NCBI GenBank assembly: GCA_938075155.1
Contig: CALJGL010000001.1
Location: 84,343 to 148,342, forward strand
DNA: 64,000 nucleotides
Source of the DNA: UBA12191 sp009937185
Lineage (GTDB): Bacteria > Planctomycetota > UBA8108 > UBA1146
Reading direction: 5' to 3'
Shown here piece after piece: positions 35,730-44,212 of this stretch. How positions within the stretch are numbered: the stretch's first letter is position 1; the number at the start of each line of letters is the position of its first letter. The position numbers were made by a program, and so were the translations under genes. The notes under the pieces are model-generated. The model ran no database searches. It saw nothing but the letters and a program-made list of their open reading frames with translations, and was not told where the DNA came from.

Positions 35730-36183
35730 CTTTCGGGCTCTCGGAAAATCTTTGCTGCGATCATATTATTTATTGAGTCATCAATCGCTGAGTTTTACTT
35801 AACTATTCAAATTTCACCATTTCAATTATCCGCATTCTACTCGACGACCAAAAGGCTTCCCCATTTCTTGACTCACAATTTATAATGAAGACTGTAATGA
35901 CTCAATAACACTATATTAGTGCTCTGGAGGTGAGAAAACCCGTTGTCTTACGAGAAAGTCAATATGTCGAGGATCGACCTATTTCCCCTATCGCATGAAG
36001 TCCACCTTCGCCAGACGGATATCTTAATAATTTTATCCGGAGATACTTCATGGGTTTGTTCAAAATATAAAGCGCCTGAATAGAACCATTATGAATACGA
36101 CGTCGAACTTCTTTATGAAGGGATGGTACTCAGCGAAGTTTTTCGCTGCTACGAACTTATCAACCAAAAGCGAATCTTTGAGC
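35730..36183. other. Intergenic region, no gene recognised
   Basis: About 450 bases, AT-rich near 35750-35930, where TTGACT and TATAAT-like elements occur but with poor spacing. It carries upstream signals of the kinase gene and the 3' end of the YrdC-like operon. Small open frames (such as 35964-36083, 39 codons) lack SD sites and are not called. Confidence 0.4.
36131..36148 (-). terminator. Possible hairpin after the YrdC-like gene
   Basis: A perfect 7-base-pair stem (CAGCGAA/TTCGCTG) with a 4-base loop lies about 35 bases past the minus-strand stop at 36184. There is no U run, so this is only a candidate. Confidence 0.25.
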
Positions 36184-36885
36184 TCAAGCCGCACCATTTT
36201 GTTGAATACTTGCCGGAATCTTTGCCAATAACCGATCAAGCCCCGGTCCCTTTCTCTGAACACTGACGCTGTCACCAGCGAACTCGAAAATTGGATATGA
36301 CCCCTTCGCCTGATCATCCGCATTACAGTGGACAAACAAACGGATGCCTCGCTCCTTGGCAAACGTGAGCGCACGCTGTCGATCGGTAATAGACCCTAGG
36401 GGGTCCCCACTCAAATTTGCACTGGTACACAGCAACGAACTCACCCTGCGGCCACCCCAGAGATCAAGATCGACTTCGTCTTGAAGACGATCTTCCGCAT
36501 GGCAAAACAGACTGCGGTGGACTCCGTCTAAAATCAAACTTTGATGAGTCCCATTCCTCAGAACTGGTGATTCGAAGTCTTGATCCGTGAATGCTGCCCT
36601 CACAAAGGCACCCTGCATTTCTTCAAGTTGTCGGATTCCTTGAAAATATGACGGCAACGCACCAGGTCTGACCTGCTGAAGAAATCTCTCAGCCCTGCCC
36701 ATCACCGTACCGTAGTTTTTGCCATCCAAACGATCCTTCAGATGATTCAACTGGGAAACACCTTGCTGATGGGGAGCAGCAACGAGGGTGTAAACAGTAG
36801 GCAGTTGCAACAATACCGCTTCGTGCCTCACATGCTCAATAATGGTCTCGATGGCATTCGGATCTTCAATGTGAATCTGCTGCAT
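36184..36885 (-). CDS. YrdC/Sua5-like nucleotide-binding domain protein
   Basis: A 233-residue protein resembling the Sua5/YciO/YrdC fold, whose best-known member makes threonylcarbamoyl-AMP for tRNA t6A. Matching segments are LLQLPTVYTLVAAP near the N-terminus, LKDR in place of the KxR motif, and LLCTSANLSGDP late in the protein, then a closing strand VSVQRKGPG. The N-terminal half is more divergent than in true Sua5/TsaC proteins, so it may be a YciO-like paralogue with another substrate. It shares one base with the stop of the upstream maleate-isomerase-like gene, hence an operon. Confidence 0.7.
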   Translation of the reverse strand: MQQIHIEDPNAIETIIEHVRHEAVLLQLPTVYTLVAAPHQQGVSQLNHLKDRLDGKNYGTVMGRAERFLQQVRPGALPSYFQGIRQLEEMQGAFVRAAFTDQDFESPVLRNGTHQSLILDGVHRSLFCHAEDRLQDEVDLDLWGGRRVSSLLCTSANLSGDPLGSITDRQRALTFAKERGIRLFVHCNADDQAKGSYPIFEFAGDSVSVQRKGPGLDRLLAKIPASIQQNGAA

Positions 36886-37727
36886 TATTCGACCTCTTTC
36901 ATCAAAGAAGAGCGACTCATTTGTAGAAGGCTTCCTCCGCCGGGTATATCCAATGAAATATTAAGACTTTCCAAGATCGATCTCAAAGTCGCAGTAGCCG
37001 CAGACAGAACTGGAAGACCCGTTTCGTCTTCCACTCTGGGAATCGCCTCCAGTGAAGGCATCTGAACACAAGCTGAAATAATCACGGCTTCTGCCTGCGC
37101 CAGATCTAGGCCTCTGGAAATCTCCACTAGGTCTTCGGGATTTCTTCTCCCGACTTCAAGGTTGTCGGCGATTTCTAATGAGATCGAGTCAACCACTTCG
37201 ATCCCCGCTCCTTCAAGACACTCTACAACTAATGCAGTCAGTGGCTTCATATAGGGAGTGATCAACGCAACCCTTCGGACTCCCAATGTACGAACGCCGT
37301 CAATCAATGCACCGGCACTCGTAATCATTTCAGCAGAGGCCTGTCCTGACTTGAGAATCTGAGTTAACTTCTCCCCGATTTCTGCTGCGAACTCAGGCCC
37401 CTCACTCATGACAGCAACGAGGCAGGCGTAAGCCGCCACATCGACAGCAGCATCTGATAACTCCTCAGCACAGCGATCCGCTTGGACATTCATCTGTCCC
37501 AACTCCTCGAGGCTGACTTTCTTCATCCGCATTCGAGAAGCATGAAATGTAAAACGGTGTCCCTGCCCGATCACTCGGCGAAGCAATTCTGGGATCTCCG
37601 TCTCCATCGTGGTATTGGAACTCGGCACAACCATACCAATTCGGTGTGTTGAAACAGGAGTATCGGGTGTGACTCGTACCTTCAAACGAGGGCGATAGCG
37701 GTTCAATGGCTTCACAGGACCTCCCAT
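36885..37727 (-). CDS. Maleate isomerase/Asp-Glu racemase superfamily protein
   Basis: A 280-residue protein of the maleate cis-trans isomerase/arylmalonate decarboxylase group. The family's N-terminal strand HRIGMVVPSSNTTMETEIP is clear. Two catalytic-type cysteines are in place, in AAYACLVAVM and ISACVQMPS. Such enzymes isomerise or decarboxylate dicarboxylates by a two-cysteine mechanism. The start is uncertain: ATG 37727 is given, but a GGAGGT within the first codons could serve a later GTG or TTG, and the conserved part begins at about residue 28. It precedes the YrdC-like gene (one-base overlap) and diverges from xylB. Confidence 0.83.
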   Translation of the reverse strand: MGGPVKPLNRYRPRLKVRVTPDTPVSTHRIGMVVPSSNTTMETEIPELLRRVIGQGHRFTFHASRMRMKKVSLEELGQMNVQADRCAEELSDAAVDVAAYACLVAVMSEGPEFAAEIGEKLTQILKSGQASAEMITSAGALIDGVRTLGVRRVALITPYMKPLTALVVECLEGAGIEVVDSISLEIADNLEVGRRNPEDLVEISRGLDLAQAEAVIISACVQMPSLEAIPRVEDETGLPVLSAATATLRSILESLNISLDIPGGGSLLQMSRSSLMKEVE

Positions 37728-37870
37728 TCACTGGGTCACTCAAAAACTGAGAGATCAACTCTCTATTTCAGGAATCCGATCTTCAAACCTCTTCGGACCG
37801 CGAATTTACGGGTTTTTCTGTAGATTGAGACAAGCCTGTTATCCGGCTAGTCTGATCTCTGGGAGGTCTA

Positions 37871-39292
37871 ATGGCGCAGAAACTGTATCTAGGAATCGAT
37901 GTGGGTACCCAAGGGGTAAAAGGAGTGGTGATAGATCCACAGGAACAACCCTGTGTCATCGCTAGGGCCAGCAAGCCCCTCGATTTGATCTCGGGGCTTC
38001 CGGCAGGAGCTGCTGAGCAGCATCCGGAAGATTGGTGGAGTGCTGTTGTAGAGGTCGTTCAAAAACTGATGGCGGCCCCGTCCGTCTCCCCCTCCAGTAT
38101 CGCCGGAGTCGGTGTCAGCGGCCAACAGCACGGATCCGTCTTTGTCGACTCCGATGACCAGGTGATCCGGCCCGCAAAACTGTGGTGCGATACGAGCACC
38201 TCTCAGCAAGCGGCAGAGTTGACCGAAAAAATTGGGCGCGCTGTTCCTGTGGGCTTCACCGCTAGCAAGGTGACATGGCTCGCCCACCATGAACCGGAAC
38301 ACTGGCAACGTACCGACGGTGTTCTATTACCCCATGATTTCATCAATCTTCGACTGACGGGTGACCGCACTATGGAAGCCGGCGACGCTTCCGGAACAGG
38401 TTGGTTTGATGTCCAAAATCGCTGTTTTGATAACTCTGTAGTTTCCGCCGTCGATCCAAATCTCGGGAGCAAACTACCCCGGCTTCTGGAAACCGGCGAA
38501 CCCGCTGGTCGAGTCTGCTCCTATGCAGCACAGCTGTTAGGAATCCCTGAAGGAATCATCGTCTCTCCGGGTGGCGGAGACAACATGATGAGTGCTATCG
38601 GATCAGGTGCCACCCGGTCCGGAGTCGTGGTCATGAGTCTCGGAACCTCTGGTACCGTGTTTACTCGTACCGATCATCCGGTCATTGATCCAGAAGGATT
38701 GATCGCGCCCTTTTGTTCCAGTGACGGAGGCTGGTTACCCCTGTTGTGCGTGATGAACTGCACCAATGTGACCGAGGAAATTCGTAATGCCTATTTCCCA
38801 AATGACCCAGATGCCCTTCAACGACTGACCGACCTCGCGGCAGAGGTCGAACCTCGTTGTGGAGGAGTCGAATTCGTTCCCTTTATTCATGGGGAAAGAG
38901 TGCCAGATCTCCCCCACGCCACCGGGACCATCACCGGGATTCGCCCGGGAGGCCTCGCCCCAGGAGTCATCTTCAGAGCTGCGCTGGAGGGGATCACTGC
39001 GAACCTGTGCTCGGGAGTGGCGCGCATGAAACGCCTCGGTGTGGAGATCGACACTCTGCGATTAGTCGGAGGTGGATCGAAAAATCTACTCTGGCGGCAA
39101 ATGATCGCCGACACTCTTCAAGTCCCCATCACTCTGCCAGAAGAACCTGAATCGGGGGCCCTTGGTGCAGCACTCCAAGCGAAGTGGAGCCATGAACGGG
39201 GTGAAGCCCCCAACCTGAGTTGCGATGCCATTGCCAGCGATCGAGTTCCGCTCAAGACTCATGTGATCGAACCCACCCGATCCTCTACCTGA
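37871..39292 (+). CDS. xylB: Xylulokinase
   Basis: A 473-residue FGGY-family sugar kinase phosphorylating D-xylulose, the step after xylose isomerase. Landmarks are the phosphate-1 loop LGIDVGTQGVKGVVID, GVGVSGQQHGSVF (typical of XylB), the HDFINLRLTG segment, PGGGDNMMSAIGSG, and GGGSKNLLWRQMIADTL near the C-terminus. ATG 37871 follows GGAGGT at three to four bases. It stands alone, divergent from the maleate isomerase-like gene, 8 kb from xylA. Confidence 0.93.
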   Translation: MAQKLYLGIDVGTQGVKGVVIDPQEQPCVIARASKPLDLISGLPAGAAEQHPEDWWSAVVEVVQKLMAAPSVSPSSIAGVGVSGQQHGSVFVDSDDQVIRPAKLWCDTSTSQQAAELTEKIGRAVPVGFTASKVTWLAHHEPEHWQRTDGVLLPHDFINLRLTGDRTMEAGDASGTGWFDVQNRCFDNSVVSAVDPNLGSKLPRLLETGEPAGRVCSYAAQLLGIPEGIIVSPGGGDNMMSAIGSGATRSGVVVMSLGTSGTVFTRTDHPVIDPEGLIAPFCSSDGGWLPLLCVMNCTNVTEEIRNAYFPNDPDALQRLTDLAAEVEPRCGGVEFVPFIHGERVPDLPHATGTITGIRPGGLAPGVIFRAALEGITANLCSGVARMKRLGVEIDTLRLVGGGSKNLLWRQMIADTLQVPITLPEEPESGALGAALQAKWSHERGEAPNLSCDAIASDRVPLKTHVIEPTRSST

Positions 39293-39635
39293 ATCAACTC
39301 CAAATGTTTGTTCAGCTGACGGATCCAGGGAAAATGGAGTCGGAAAATGGAGTCATAAAGGCAAAGAGATCAAGCTGAGCCATTTCCTTGGAACTATGCC
39401 AATGAAAAACAGAACACCCCGAGAAGGTCAGAGTTCCCACAGAATGGCGTGCGCCGTCAGGATCGAGATAAATCACCTCGTACTTCCCCTTCAGATCACC
39501 CGGAAGGGTGAGGCACGAAAATGCCGCTCACACATGCAGAGATTTCAAACTGAAACGTACACTCTAACTACATTGGATCAGAAATCCTGCGTGCGTCTCC
39601 GAGGGTTCCAGTGAAAAGACTCTAAGCACCCTCTC
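39293..39635. other. Intergenic region with a short tandem duplication
   Basis: This 343-base gap lies between the convergent xylB and lipoprotein genes. It contains a perfect 13-base tandem duplication (39329-39354). No gene, RNA or strong terminator was seen. Confidence 0.45.
39329..39354. repeat. Perfect 13-base tandem duplication
   Basis: GGAAAATGGAGTC occurs twice head to tail, 36 bases after the xylB stop. Confidence 0.85.
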
Positions 39636-40094
39636 TCAGGGAACCCTGTGCAGAGTCAACTCAGTCCCTAACTGATCGGAGATTTGTCCCTTGATCACCA
39701 TCTGATCGCGATCTACGACCTGAATGCGACCCCGAGCTTCGACTTGACCGATTTGGGTTTTGACACCGAGACCGTCGCCGAAGATCGCCGTCAACTCAAC
39801 ATGCCCGGAGTAAATAGCGGGGCCGACCTGAGCAATATAACTTCCATCCCGGTAGACTTGCAGTTCCACTTGGGGTTCCATCGCCGCCACCACCTTACGG
39901 GTCAGTTGAGCCACCCAGGTCATCTTCCCGGGAGCACACTCTGCTGACGCTTCCTCTTTAGGTTGCACCTGACTCTGCCATTTCCCAACCGCATGAAAAT
40001 ATGTCGATTGGGCAGCACACCCCACGGACAAAGTCGGAATAAGAAGCACTAATCCAGCAATACCCAGTCCTGAGAGTTTCTTTTGAGTGCTCAT
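39636..40094 (-). CDS. Small lipoprotein of unknown function
   Basis: A 152-residue protein starting at ATG 40094 with AAGGAG upstream; the open frame extends 72 bases further but without support. It has a lipoprotein signal, with hydrophobic IAGLVLLIPTLSVGC ending in the lipobox Cys at about residue 26. The mature part is beta-rich (VELQVYRDGSYIAQVG, RIQVVDRDQMVIKGQI) and of no recognised family. It diverges from the AmpG-like transporter gene across a region with a perfect palindrome (40199-40216). Confidence 0.75.
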   Translation of the reverse strand: MSTQKKLSGLGIAGLVLLIPTLSVGCAAQSTYFHAVGKWQSQVQPKEEASAECAPGKMTWVAQLTRKVVAAMEPQVELQVYRDGSYIAQVGPAIYSGHVELTAIFGDGLGVKTQIGQVEARGRIQVVDRDQMVIKGQISDQLGTELTLHRVP

Positions 40095-40198
40095 CTTTGC
40101 TCCTTTCAAGGGGGTGAGGTCAACGCCATACCCTTGAATCCCGTTCCCGGAGGCGAACGGACCCAAAAACCCTGCCCAAAATCAGGAAAGAAAGCCCT

Positions 40199-40216
40199 AG
40201 AGGGTAAATACCCTCT
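40199..40216. promoter_or_regulatory. Operator-like palindrome between divergent genes
   Basis: AGAGGGTA-AA-TACCCTCT is a perfect 8-base dyad with a 2-base centre. It lies 105 bases upstream of the lipoprotein start and 91 bases upstream of the transporter start, a typical place for a dimeric regulator. Confidence 0.45.
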
Positions 40217-40296
40217 CCACTCGTGTGCTCAACACCCCTATCCTGACCATGAATAAGATGTGTCAGTGACTTCATCACTCCTCACATCGACTCATT

Positions 40297-40301
40297 GGAG
40301 G
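40297..40301 (+). promoter_or_regulatory. Ribosome binding site pointing to the TTG start at 40307
   Basis: GGAGG with five bases to TTG 40307. The upstream TTG at 40295 overlaps this site and cannot use it. Confidence 0.65.
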
Positions 40302-40306
40302 CACTC

Positions 40307-41710
40307 TTGATACTGGCGCAGAGCCCCATCATACGAACCGTCATGCTATGCCTTTTGTATTTTGCTCAAGGCTTTCCCTACGGATTTGTACTCTATTCCC
40401 TCCTCACTATTTTTCTCGACTCCGGTTACGAACGAAGTGAAGTTGCGATCATCTCTGGTTTCGCACTACTCCCTTGGAGTTTCAAATTCATCTGGGGCCC
40501 CATGATCGACTCCTTGAGATGGCCTTCCCTAGGGATTCGTCGTCCATGGATCTTGTTTGCTCAATTGGGAATGGCCTTCACGCTACTCATCAATGAGCGC
40601 ACCGGAGACCTCAGCAACCTGTCTCCCGACGGCACCATTACTGTCTCTCCCTGGCTGGTGAAATTCTTTAACCAGATTCCGGGAAGCAATATTCCTGAAG
40701 GCTCAGCAGAGATGAGTACCCTTCTTTTTGTCGCTGGTTTGTTTTTTGTTCATAACTGCTTCGCTTCTCTACAAGATGTTGCAACCGATGCACTCGCTGT
40801 TGATATTCTCGAAGAAAATGAACGCGGGCGAGTCAACGCATTCATGTGGCCATCTAAGCTACTGGGTACCGCGGTGGGTACTTATGGCGGAGCAGTTTTG
40901 ATTGACAACTATGGACTCAACTTCACTATTCAAGCTCTTGCTGGAATGGTGCTTGTGATTGCATTTTTCGTCCTCTTGATTCGCGAGCGAGAATGTGAAA
41001 AGCGTTTCCCTTGGTCTCACGGAAGAGCGAATGACCTTTCTACACCCGCACTCCGCTCTCCAATGATCGTCCTCAAAGAACTCATGCGAGCCTTATCAAA
41101 ATGGACTACCGGCGCCGCTGTGGGCCTGGCAATACTCACCTCATTAGCGGGCGGAATCTTTATCCCGCTGGCAGCAGATACATTTGTCAGTATTTATAAG
41201 TGGTCTTCTCTCGAATACAGCAAGCTACAAGGCAGTTACGGAGTACTCGGAGAACTGATCGGAGCCATCGGAGGGGGATTCCTCTGTGATCGATTTGGGC
41301 GCCGAAAAATGGCCTTTATTGGAGGCCTTGGTATGGGCCTTGCGCTCATCTTCTTCGCATTTCAACTCAAAGGTTTCACCGAATGGTCCCCCGCGTGGAT
41401 CGTTCCAGTCTTCAAGGGACTCGTGGCTTTCCAGACCGTCTCTCTCTTTAGTTTATATATGAAAATTTCATGGACGAGCGCTGCTGCAACTCAATTCACG
41501 CTCTATATGGCCGTGAGTAATTTCGGCACCTACTTTGGAAACGAGATCAGCCGCATTGAATCTCTGAGTAGATTCGATCTTTTTCTCACTTCGGGCGTCT
41601 GCTCATTTATCCCGTTATTGCTGATTGTCACTTTGAAACCAGATCAGATTAAAGAAATGGCAATAAAAGAATCTCTGCCCTCTGGGGATAATAAAGAACT
41701 AGGAGAATGA
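40307..41710 (+). CDS. AmpG-like MFS transporter
   Basis: A 467-residue major facilitator, twelve predicted helices, most like the AmpG/acetyl-CoA transporter branch. AmpG imports anhydro-muropeptides. Family segments are YFAQGFPYGFVLYSLLTIF, LLPWSFKFIWGPMIDSL, SLQDVATDALAVDIL and FLCDRFGRRK. An extra loop at about residues 95-140 contains a predicted exposed segment. The TTG start at 40307 is chosen from its SD. The last bases overlap the open frame of the downstream serine hydrolase, whose likely ATG (41713) is two bases past the stop, indicating one transcript. The cargo could be a muropeptide or another small molecule. Confidence 0.87.
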   Translation: MILAQSPIIRTVMLCLLYFAQGFPYGFVLYSLLTIFLDSGYERSEVAIISGFALLPWSFKFIWGPMIDSLRWPSLGIRRPWILFAQLGMAFTLLINERTGDLSNLSPDGTITVSPWLVKFFNQIPGSNIPEGSAEMSTLLFVAGLFFVHNCFASLQDVATDALAVDILEENERGRVNAFMWPSKLLGTAVGTYGGAVLIDNYGLNFTIQALAGMVLVIAFFVLLIRERECEKRFPWSHGRANDLSTPALRSPMIVLKELMRALSKWTTGAAVGLAILTSLAGGIFIPLAADTFVSIYKWSSLEYSKLQGSYGVLGELIGAIGGGFLCDRFGRRKMAFIGGLGMGLALIFFAFQLKGFTEWSPAWIVPVFKGLVAFQTVSLFSLYMKISWTSAAATQFTLYMAVSNFGTYFGNEISRIESLSRFDLFLTSGVCSFIPLLLIVTLKPDQIKEMAIKESLPSGDNKELGE

Positions 41711-41712
41711 CC

Positions 41713-43140
41713 ATGAAATACTGGACCACTTTTATCTTATGCTTCCTCATCTTCACCCCATTGCTAGCACAGGACGTCAAGGAAACTGCCTCTGAAGATT
41801 CCTTAGAAAAAAAAGTCGAAGACATCATAGAATTATTCATCGAAGAGAGTGAGCCGGGTTGTGCGATCTCGATTATCAAAGAGGGCGAAGTTTTACTCAG
41901 TTCCGGTTTCGGGATGTCAAATTTAGATTTCGACATTCCAAATAAGGCTGAAAGCATTTTCCGAATCGCCTCCATCTCCAAGCATATAACTGCTTGCTGC
42001 ATGCTATTCCTTGAGGAAGAAAAAAAAGTCAAACTCGATGCAGATATACGGGAGTACCTCCCAGAACTTCCTGATTATGGGGAAAAGATTACGATTCGGC
42101 ACCTGCTACACCACACGAGTGGCCTCAGAGAATACTCCTACCTGATGAATCTATGTGACATTGGCGAAGATGACGGTTGGAAAAAGGAAGAGGCGTTGGA
42201 GCTGATTTTTCGGCAACAGAGCTTAGATTTTCGTCCCGGTGAGAGATTCTCTTACTGCAATACGGGCTACTTTCTTTGCAGTATTATTTGCGAGAAAGTC
42301 TCTGGGAAATCTTTACGAGAGTACGCTCACGAAAAAATATTCACTCCCCTAGAGATGGAAAACTCACACTTCCATGACGATAGTAATGAAGTGGTAAAAA
42401 ATCGATCGACGGGTTACAGCCCTTTAGGTAAGGGGCGATATGAAATTTCAGAAACAGGACTCGACATGGTCGGCGACGGCGGTTTGTATACAAATGTTTT
42501 AGACTTCGGCCGCTGGACCCATGCCCTTCTCGCCGACGAGTGGAAACCCGGTCTTCTCAACAAGCTACTTCAAGACTTCACTCTTATCGATGGAACAGAG
42601 CTCGATTATAAACTCGGTCTCTCTGAATCGACTTGGATGAGTCAGCGGATCGTTTCGCATGGAGGTGCCTGGGTAGGATACAGGTCTAACTTATTGATGT
42701 TCCCTGATCAGAAAATCGCAGTAATTTGTTTTTCTAACCGAAGTAACTTCAATCCCTCAAGCGTCACTCAAAAACTGGCGCAACTTGTCGTCAAGAATCT
42801 CATTCCCAACGCTGAATCTCAGGAAAGTGATTGGTCTGAACGCCCAGAAAAAGAAGCCTCCAGCCCGATCGATCCGAATTGGGATCCCACTGATTTCGTA
42901 GGCCTCTATGTTTCAGATGAATTACAAGTCAGTTGGTATTTAAAGTCCAATCCCCAACTGACCCTCACTGGTTGGGGAGCCAAAAGCTACTCCATCAAGC
43001 AGACAGGCAAGGATCAACTCGGCGGCCCCCGCTGGCTTCACCTTAAGGTAAAACGTGATTCTTCGGGAAAAGTGACCGCTCTGGAATTCGGAGATGGTGT
43101 TCCAAGTGGCATCCTCTTTAAACGCTACGCATTGAATTGA
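41713..43140 (+). CDS. Exported serine hydrolase, beta-lactamase/PBP-like (class C fold)
   Basis: A 475-residue protein with a signal peptide (TFILCFLIFTPLLA, cleavage before QD). The catalytic set of the class C beta-lactamase/D-peptidase family is present: SISK (Ser87, Lys90), YCN (181-183) and SHGGAWVG in place of KTG. A C-terminal domain of about 110 residues (beta-rich, DFVGLYVSDELQVSW) follows, as in many esterase or D-aminopeptidase relatives. ATG 41713 has AGGAG seven bases upstream; ATG 41707 overlaps the transporter stop. Coupling with an AmpG-like importer suggests peptidoglycan fragment or D-peptide handling. Beta-lactam hydrolysis is possible but not indicated. Confidence 0.88.
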   Translation: MKYWTTFILCFLIFTPLLAQDVKETASEDSLEKKVEDIIELFIEESEPGCAISIIKEGEVLLSSGFGMSNLDFDIPNKAESIFRIASISKHITACCMLFLEEEKKVKLDADIREYLPELPDYGEKITIRHLLHHTSGLREYSYLMNLCDIGEDDGWKKEEALELIFRQQSLDFRPGERFSYCNTGYFLCSIICEKVSGKSLREYAHEKIFTPLEMENSHFHDDSNEVVKNRSTGYSPLGKGRYEISETGLDMVGDGGLYTNVLDFGRWTHALLADEWKPGLLNKLLQDFTLIDGTELDYKLGLSESTWMSQRIVSHGGAWVGYRSNLLMFPDQKIAVICFSNRSNFNPSSVTQKLAQLVVKNLIPNAESQESDWSERPEKEASSPIDPNWDPTDFVGLYVSDELQVSWYLKSNPQLTLTGWGAKSYSIKQTGKDQLGGPRWLHLKVKRDSSGKVTALEFGDGVPSGILFKRYALN

Positions 43141-43167
43141 TTATTACTCAACAGATTTCAGGAGCAC

Positions 43168-44130
43168 ATGATGACAACATTGAGCACTCTACTACTGCTG
43201 GCACTCGGCGTAGCCGGAATCGAATCTCACTATGAACCGAATGAAACAGCGAGCACTGTCCGCGTTTTTCTCCTCGCGGGACAATCCAATATGGAGGGTC
43301 ACGCCGTTGTAGATCTTGTTCATGAACAACACTACAACGGTGGAAAAGGCACCTTGATTCGCCTCATGGATGATCCTGTATGGGAAAATCGACTCTCGCA
43401 CCTCCGTGATAAAGAGGGCAACTGGACCTCTAGAAATGACGTTTGGGTGAGGTATCAACCTTCGAAAGGTTCTTTGAAGAAGGGACCACTTTCAATTGGA
43501 TTTGCTGTCCACGAAGGTAAGCACCACTTCGGACCAGAATTACAAATTGGTCACCAACTCGGTCATGCGAGTAAAGACCCTGTCTTATTGATCAAGACTT
43601 GCTGGGGTGGGAAAAGTCTTCATGTCGATTTCAGACCCCCTTCTGCAGGAGGAACAACAGGGCCTTTCTATACGAAAATGATCGAAGAATATCGAGAAGC
43701 GATCGGCTCAGTAGAAAAAGACTTCCCGTCACTCAAAGGTAAGAAATTGGAACTGACCGGATTCTTCTGGTTTCAGGGTTGGAATGACATGTACACCGAA
43801 GGTGCTCTTGAAAACTACACTCAAAATTTCATACATCTCGTGGAAGATCTTCGCGAAGAGTTCGATGTGCCGCTATTACCGGTGGTCATCGGTCAAACCG
43901 GTAACGCCGACAACTCTCAACTCCATGCAGCCCAAGCCGCAACAGAAAAGAATCGACAGCACAAGGGGAGCATCAAATATGTGCCGACTCGTCAGTTTCT
44001 TTTCAAAGCAGAAGACTCTCCCAATACTGGCCACGGGCATCATTGGTTTGGACACGCCGGAAGTTACTTCGAGGCTGGGAATTCAATGGGAGAAGCGATG
44101 ATCAGGCTCCTCTCCCAAAGAAAGAAATGA
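43168..44130 (+). CDS. SASA/CE6-type carbohydrate esterase, exported
   Basis: A 320-residue protein with a short signal peptide (LSTLLLLALGVAG). It has the sialate O-acetylesterase-like signature: LLAGQSNMEGHA with the nucleophile Ser, an internal KTCWGGKSL block, FFWFQGWNDMY, and a C-terminal HHWFGHAGSYF region carrying the catalytic His. SASA esterases deacetylate sugars such as xylan or sialic acids. AGGAG lies three bases before the first ATG and six before a second, so ATG 43171 may be the true start. It follows the serine hydrolase by 27 bases and is probably in the same operon. Confidence 0.88.
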   Translation: MMTTLSTLLLLALGVAGIESHYEPNETASTVRVFLLAGQSNMEGHAVVDLVHEQHYNGGKGTLIRLMDDPVWENRLSHLRDKEGNWTSRNDVWVRYQPSKGSLKKGPLSIGFAVHEGKHHFGPELQIGHQLGHASKDPVLLIKTCWGGKSLHVDFRPPSAGGTTGPFYTKMIEEYREAIGSVEKDFPSLKGKKLELTGFFWFQGWNDMYTEGALENYTQNFIHLVEDLREEFDVPLLPVVIGQTGNADNSQLHAAQAATEKNRQHKGSIKYVPTRQFLFKAEDSPNTGHGHHWFGHAGSYFEAGNSMGEAMIRLLSQRKK

Positions 44131-44212
44131 AACTCATCAGATTCCGGAATTCGTGTAAGAGGCAGTTGACCACCGAGAGAAAACTACGGATGCTGGACCT
44201 CTTGGAGGATCA

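Noticed and set aside
35929..36083. Short plus-strand ORFs (22 and 39 codons) in the 454-base gap
   Set aside because: The longer has no SD; the shorter has GGAG directly at the start codon. Neither shows a recognisable feature.
36060..36374. Minus-strand open frame of 104 codons overlapping the YrdC-like gene
   Set aside because: It overlaps the better-supported YrdC-like frame, has no SD and no family features.
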